Source: Palsa-504 sp963769715
Lineage (GTDB): Bacteria > Actinomycetota > Actinomycetes > Streptosporangiales > Streptosporangiaceae
Reading direction: 5' to 3'
DNA: 64,000 nucleotides
NCBI GenBank assembly: GCA_963769715.1
Contig: CAVYNE010000025.1
Span: 186,001 to 250,000 of the forward strand
In this document: positions 59,584 to 64,000 of the stretch, one piece after another
How positions within the stretch are numbered: the stretch's first letter is position 1
Layout of the letters: the number at the start of each line of letters is the position of its first letter
Notes under the pieces: generated by a model
What the model saw: the letters and a program-made list of their open reading frames with translations, nothing else
Told to the model about the DNA's origin: nothing
Database searches by the model: none
Translations under genes and position numbers: made by a program

Positions 59584-62500
59584 GTGGCGAAGGTCCGGGT
59601 TTACGAACTCGCGAAGGAGTTCGGTGTCGAGAGCAAGGCCGTCATGGTCAAGCTCCAGGAAATGGGCGAGTTCGTAAGGTCAGCGTCCTCAACGATCGAG
59701 GCGCCGGTGGTCCGGCGGCTCAAGGAGGCGTTCGCCTCCAATACAGCACAGCAACCGGCTACAGCCCAGCAACCGGCTCAAGGGTCAAGGCCCAGGCCGA
59801 CGGCACCGTCCGGCGCGCGCGACGGCGCGCCCGCCGCGACCTCGCCTGCCCAGGCGGGTCCCGCGGCTCCTGGGGTTGGTGCCCAGCCACGGCCTGACGT
59901 TGGCGCGGGGACCGCATCCCGCGATGACCGCGTGGCTGCAGCGGCCGCCGGTACGGTTCCGGGTGTTCCGCCCGTGCCCAGGACCGCCCCTGACGGGGCG
60001 GCCAACGGCTCAGCAGAACGCGCGGCCGCGCCCGATGGCGCCGTCGCGAACGGGACCTCCCCGGTTCCCACGGCCCCTGATGCGGCAGCCCGACGGCTGC
60101 CGCCGGTCCCTCAGTCGCCTGCGTCCCGGCCCGGGCCTGAAGCCGATGCCCCCCGCTCCGACCCGAGGACCCAGGGGACTCCGGCCGCGCCCGGCGCTCC
60201 GAGGGCGCCGAGGCCCCCGGTCACCCCGGCCGACTTCCGCAGCCCAGGAACGGCCCAAGGGGGCCAGACCCGCCCCTCCACGTCGCGTCCCGGCGCGCCG
60301 GGCAGCTCAGCGGGACAGCGCCCAGGCGCTCCCGCGGGCCGTCCCGACCAGGGTGGTCAGGGTTCCAGGCCGTCCGCACCGAGGACCCAGGGCCCTGGTG
60401 CGCCCCGGCCGGGTGCGCCCAGGTCAGGCGGATCCGGTCCGCGCCCGGGCGCTCCGCGCCCCGGCCCGAGGCCGGGCAACAACCCGTTCAGTTCGACCGC
60501 GACCGGCATGGGGTCGGCGCCTCCCGCTCGGCCCCAGGGCCCAGGTGCGCCTAGTCAGCCCGGCCGTCCCGGTCCTTCGGCCGGCGGCCAGGGCGGCGGC
60601 CAGGGCGGCGGCCCAGGGGGGCCAGGGGGTCCAGGGGGTCCGCGTCCGGCTGGGCGCGGTCCGGGTCGGCCCGGCATGTCCGATGGCGGTCCGCGTCCCG
60701 GCGGCCCCCGGCCTAGCCCGATGAACATGCCCTCCCGCCCGGCGCCGTCCGGTGCCGGACGGGGCGGTCCCGGCGGCGCTGGCCGCGGTGGTCCGGGTGC
60801 CGGAGCCGGCACCCGGCCTGGCGGCGGCGGTGGCGGCGGTGGCGGCGGGGGTGGCCGCGGTCCCGGGGCTGGCGGTCCGCGGACTGGCGGCGGTCCGGGT
60901 GCGGGTGCGGGTGCTCCCCGCGCCGGAGCCGGTGGTGGCCCGCCTCGTCCCGGCGGCGGCCGCGGCCGCAGCGGTACCCAGGGCGCCTTCGGGCGGCCCG
61001 GCGGGCGTCCGTCACGGGGCCGGAAGTCGAAGAAGCAGCGGCGTCAAGAGTTCGACAACATGCAGGCGCCGTCGATCGGCGGCGTCCCGGCCCCGCACGG
61101 CAACGGCCAGGTGGTCCGGCTGTCCCGCGGCGCGTCGCTGAGTGACTTCGCCGACAAGATCGGCGCGAACCCCGCGTCGCTGGTCCAGATCATGCTGCAC
61201 CTTGGCGAGATGGTGACCGCCACCCAGTCGGTCAACGACGAGACCCTCCAGTTGCTCGGCGCCGAGCTGAATTACAACATTCAGGTCGTCTCGCCCGAGG
61301 AAGAGGACCGGGAGCTGCTCGAGTCGTTCGACATCGAGTTCGGCGAGGACGAGGGCGAAGACGCCGACCTGGTGGCCCGTCCGCCGGTCGTCACGGTCAT
61401 GGGTCATGTCGACCACGGCAAGACCAAGCTGCTCGACGCGATCAGGCACACCAACATGGTGGCGCGCGAGGCCGGCGGCATCACCCAGCACATCGGCGCC
61501 TACCAGGTGAACACTGAGGTCGACGGTGAAGAACGCAAGATCACCTTCATCGACACCCCCGGGCACGAGGCCTTCACGGCCATGCGGGCCCGCGGTGCCG
61601 AGACCACCGACCTGGTGGTGCTCGTGGTGGCGGCCGACGACGGCGTGAAGCCGCAGACCACGGAGGCCCTGAACCACGCCCAGGCCGCGGGCGTGCCCAT
61701 CGTGGTGGCCGTCAACAAGGTCGACAAGGAAGGCGCCGACCCGCAGCGGGTGCGGGCCCAGTTGACCGAGTACGGGCTCGTGGCCGAGGAGTTCGGCGGT
61801 GACACGCAGTTCGTGGACGTGTCCGCGACCAAGCGCATCGGCATCCCCGAGCTGCTCGAGGCGATCATCCTGACCGCCGACGCCTCCCTTGACCTGCGCG
61901 CTAACCCCAAGCAGGACGGGCAGGGCGTGGCGATCGAGGCGCACCTGGACAAGGGCCGCGGCCCGGTGGCCACCGTGCTGGTGCAGCGCGGCACGCTGCA
62001 CGTCGGCGACTCGATCGTCTGCGGTGAGGCGTTCGGCCGGGTCCGGGCCATGCTGGACGAGAACGGCGCCCCGATTCCCGAGGCTCCGCCGTCCCGGCCG
62101 GTGCAGGTGCTCGGCCTGACCGCCGTGCCCGGCGCGGGCGATAACTTCCTCGTCGTCTCCGACGACCGGATGGCCAGGCAGATCGCCGAGCGCCGGGAAG
62201 CCAGGGAGCGTGTCGCCCAGTTCGCCCAGGGACGGCGGCGGGTCACGCTCGAGGACCTGGAGTCGGCGTTCAAGGCCGGTGAGCGCGAGGAACTGCTGCT
62301 CATCATCAAGGGCGACGTGTCCGGCTCGGTGGAAGCCCTGGAGGATGCACTGCTCCAGCTCGATGTCGGCGAAGAGGTCAGCCTGCGGGTCATCGGCCGC
62401 GGCGTCGGCGCGATCACCCAGGACGACGTCAACCTGGCCATCGCCTCGGACGCGATCATCATCGGCTTCAACGTCCGGCCGGCCGGCCGGGCGGGCGAGC

Positions 62501-62898
62501 TAGCCCAGCGCGAGGGCGTCGAGATCCGCTACTACTCGATCATCTACCAAGCGATCGAGGAGGTCGAAGCCGCACTCAAGGGCATGCTCAAGCCCGAGTT
62601 CGAGGAAGCCCAGCTCGGTACGGCCGAGATCAGGGAGGTCTTCCGAGTGCCCAGGATCGGCAACGTGGCCGGCTGCATCGTCCGCAGTGGCACGATCCAC
62701 CGCGGTAACAAGGCGCGGCTGATCCGGGACGGCGTGGTGATCTCCGACAACCTGACGGTGGAGTCGCTGCGGCGGTTCAAGGAGGACGCGACCGAGGTCC
62801 GCGAGGGCTTCGAGTGCGGTATCGGCATCGGCTACAACGACGTCAGGATCGCCGACACGATCGAGACCTTCGAGATGAGGGAGAAGCCAAGGGCCTGA
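59584..62898 (+). CDS. infB: Translation initiation factor IF-2, long actinobacterial form
   Basis: The 1104-residue GTPase has an N-terminal IF2N domain (VRVYELAKEFGVESKAVMVK), a ~420-residue low-complexity Pro/Gly/Ala/Arg-rich linker (residues ~60-478), a second IF2N-like module, and the G domain with GHVDHGKT (about residue 606), DTPGHEAF and NKVDK, followed by the beta-barrel and C-terminal domains. It places initiator tRNA on the ribosome. The GTG at 59584 has AGGAGC upstream. Glycine runs near residue 415 are extreme. Confidence 0.97.
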   Translation: MAKVRVYELAKEFGVESKAVMVKLQEMGEFVRSASSTIEAPVVRRLKEAFASNTAQQPATAQQPAQGSRPRPTAPSGARDGAPAATSPAQAGPAAPGVGAQPRPDVGAGTASRDDRVAAAAAGTVPGVPPVPRTAPDGAANGSAERAAAPDGAVANGTSPVPTAPDAAARRLPPVPQSPASRPGPEADAPRSDPRTQGTPAAPGAPRAPRPPVTPADFRSPGTAQGGQTRPSTSRPGAPGSSAGQRPGAPAGRPDQGGQGSRPSAPRTQGPGAPRPGAPRSGGSGPRPGAPRPGPRPGNNPFSSTATGMGSAPPARPQGPGAPSQPGRPGPSAGGQGGGQGGGPGGPGGPGGPRPAGRGPGRPGMSDGGPRPGGPRPSPMNMPSRPAPSGAGRGGPGGAGRGGPGAGAGTRPGGGGGGGGGGGGRGPGAGGPRTGGGPGAGAGAPRAGAGGGPPRPGGGRGRSGTQGAFGRPGGRPSRGRKSKKQRRQEFDNMQAPSIGGVPAPHGNGQVVRLSRGASLSDFADKIGANPASLVQIMLHLGEMVTATQSVNDETLQLLGAELNYNIQVVSPEEEDRELLESFDIEFGEDEGEDADLVARPPVVTVMGHVDHGKTKLLDAIRHTNMVAREAGGITQHIGAYQVNTEVDGEERKITFIDTPGHEAFTAMRARGAETTDLVVLVVAADDGVKPQTTEALNHAQAAGVPIVVAVNKVDKEGADPQRVRAQLTEYGLVAEEFGGDTQFVDVSATKRIGIPELLEAIILTADASLDLRANPKQDGQGVAIEAHLDKGRGPVATVLVQRGTLHVGDSIVCGEAFGRVRAMLDENGAPIPEAPPSRPVQVLGLTAVPGAGDNFLVVSDDRMARQIAERREARERVAQFAQGRRRVTLEDLESAFKAGEREELLLIIKGDVSGSVEALEDALLQLDVGEEVSLRVIGRGVGAITQDDVNLAIASDAIIIGFNVRPAGRAGELAQREGVEIRYYSIIYQAIEEVEAALKGMLKPEFEEAQLGTAEIREVFRVPRIGNVAGCIVRSGTIHRGNKARLIRDGVVISDNLTVESLRRFKEDATEVREGFECGIGIGYNDVRIADTIETFEMREKPRA

Positions 62899-62945
62899 TC
62901 AGGTACCCGGGCCGCAGGTACGCGGGCAGGAGCGGAAGTGATGCC

Positions 62946-63242
62946 GTGTACGTCGCGGCGCTGACGCTGGATGTGCAGCTCGGCGACGTGCACTCGCTGA
63001 AGGGCAAGCGAGGCGTCGTGCGCCCGCTGGTCGCCGAGCTGCGCCGGCGCTATCCAGGTGTCGCGGTCGCCGAGACCGGGTACCTGGACCTGCACCGGCG
63101 TGCCGAGATAGGCGTGGCCGTCGTATCCGCGACGGCCGCCAACGCGATGAGCGTGCTCGACGAGTGCGAGCGCCTCGTGGCCGGGCACCCCGAGATCGAG
63201 CTGCTGTCGGCTCGGCAGCGGCTGTTCAACGAAGAGGAGTGA
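62946..63242 (+). CDS. DUF503 family protein
   Basis: The 98-residue protein starts VYVAALTLDVQLGDVHSLKG and has the RRRYPGVAVAETGYLD segment typical of DUF503 (YlxP). It is usually found between infB and rbfA. Function unknown. The GTG at 62946 is the only in-frame start near a purine-rich site. Confidence 0.9.
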   Translation: MYVAALTLDVQLGDVHSLKGKRGVVRPLVAELRRRYPGVAVAETGYLDLHRRAEIGVAVVSATAANAMSVLDECERLVAGHPEIELLSARQRLFNEEE

Positions 63243-63248
63243 CGGAGC

Positions 63249-63695
63249 ATGGACGCCGCGAGGGCGCGCAAGCTGGCCGACCAGATCAGCCAAATCGTCG
63301 CGGAAATGCTGGAGCGCCGGATCAAGGACCCCAGGCTCGGCTTCGTGACCGTCACCGAAGCCCGGCTGACCAACGACCTGCGCGAGGCCACCGTGTTCTA
63401 CACGGTGTACGGAACTGATGCCGAACGGGCCGACTCCGCGGTGGCGCTGCACAGCGCCACCGGCATCATCAGATCCGAGGTGGGCAGGCAGCTCGGTCTT
63501 CGGCACACCCCGTCGCTTGAGTTCGTGGCCGACGTGCTTCCGGACAGCGCCAAGCGGATCGAGGACCTGGTCACCCAGGCCAGGCACGCCGACGCCGAGC
63601 TCGCCCGCAGCCGGGAGGGCGCCGTTCCCGCCGGCGACCCCGACCCTTACCGCAAGCCCGCCGCCGACTCCGGCGAGGACGACTTCGACTCGTGA
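63249..63695 (+). CDS. rbfA: Ribosome-binding factor A
   Basis: The 148-residue protein has the RbfA KH-like core (ARKLADQISQIVAEMLERRI, LGFVTVTEARLTNDLREATV, LRHTPSLEFVADVLPDSAKR). It matures the 16S 5' end and is needed in the cold. A variable acidic tail follows. Its stop overlaps the truB GTG. Confidence 0.95.
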   Translation: MDAARARKLADQISQIVAEMLERRIKDPRLGFVTVTEARLTNDLREATVFYTVYGTDAERADSAVALHSATGIIRSEVGRQLGLRHTPSLEFVADVLPDSAKRIEDLVTQARHADAELARSREGAVPAGDPDPYRKPAADSGEDDFDS

Positions 63696-64000
63696 ACGCC
63701 CCGCAGGCGAGTGGCAAGCAGAGCGGCCTGGTCATCGTGGACAAGCCTGGCGGCATGACGTCGCATGACGTGGTGGCGCGGGTCCGGCGGCTGGCCGGGA
63801 CCAAGAAGGTGGGGCACGCCGGGACGCTGGATCCGATGGCGACCGGCGTGCTGGTGGTCGGCGTGGAGAAGGCCACCAGGCTGCTCGGGTACCTGACGCT
63901 GACCGAGAAGGAATACGCGGCCACGATCAGGCTCGGCCAGTCGACCAGCACCGACGACGCGGAGGGCGAGATCACCGGCACCGCGTCGGCCGCGGACGTT
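63692..64000 (+). CDS. truB: tRNA pseudouridine-55 synthase, N-terminal part cut by window end
   Basis: From the GTG at 63692, 103 residues are visible: GLVIVDKPGGMTSHDVVARV, then KVGHAGTLDPMATGVLVVGV with the catalytic Asp, and LTEKEYAATIRLGQSTSTDD. The rest lies beyond the window. It modifies U55 in all elongator tRNAs. Confidence 0.96.
   Translation, partial: MNAPQASGKQSGLVIVDKPGGMTSHDVVARVRRLAGTKKVGHAGTLDPMATGVLVVGVEKATRLLGYLTLTEKEYAATIRLGQSTSTDDAEGEITGTASAADV

Overview
The window is chromosomal DNA from a high-GC actinobacterium, probably an actinomycete related to Streptosporangiales or Streptomyces. The evidence is the GC-rich codon use, frequent GTG starts and 4-bp ATGA/GTGA gene overlaps, and three gene blocks kept in mycobacterial or streptomycete order: pncB/clpS/mec/cysO/cysM/rph/rdgB, dxr/rip/ispG plus a GNAT gene, and rimP/nusA/ylxR/infB/rbfA/truB. 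The exact genus cannot be set from the sequence alone.

Layout. 1-6263: conserved housekeeping genes (NAD salvage, ClpS adaptor, the CysO/Mec/CysM cysteine pathway, an Rv1339-like metallo-beta-lactamase-fold protein, RNase PH, RdgB, a Bcp peroxiredoxin), ending in tRNA-Leu(UAG) at 6303-6385. 6386-19507: a ~13.1 kb block between the tRNA 3' end and a perfect 22-bp copy of it. It holds a decayed tyrosine-recombinase fragment, several broken genes (DUF6788, DUF1254, a LuxR/MalT-type regulator, an aquaporin, a TrkA-N fragment) and some intact ones (sulfatase, DUF1269, two DUF7144 paralogues, DUF2252, STAS, PPOX). I read it as an eroding integrated island. Three palindromes resembling DosR/DevR boxes lie in its right half, each upstream of an intact gene.

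19573-32690: accessory metabolism. A GH87-type (GT87) membrane glycosyltransferase is followed by an oligosaccharide locus: a GH5-like glycosidase divergent from a LacI regulator, which precedes a complete five-gene Opp/Dpp-type ABC importer. Matching ACCGGT-centred operators lie in both promoter regions. An orphan NMT1-like binding protein and a zinc alcohol dehydrogenase follow. 32764-41411: DUF3618, gcvH, gcvT, pterin dehydratase, a large secreted protein, then dxr-rip-ispG.

41414-47974 looks inserted between ispG and its usual GNAT neighbour: a DeoR regulator, a three-gene sugar ABC importer whose binding-protein gene has a frameshift in the signal peptide, and a secreted S33 peptidase. 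48016-57320: GNAT, MarR, a TPR remnant, an uncharacterised actinobacterial family, a ROK regulator, a HelR/HelD-like helicase, an amidase and two ferritin-like proteins. 57435-64000: the translation operon rimP-nusA-ylxR-infB-DUF503-rbfA-truB, with truB cut by the window end.

The most promising points are the tRNA-bounded island with its putative hypoxia-type boxes, the GH5/LacI/Opp locus with paired operators, and a CysO-like carrier whose glycine pair is masked by two extra residues next to a Mec-type peptidase.
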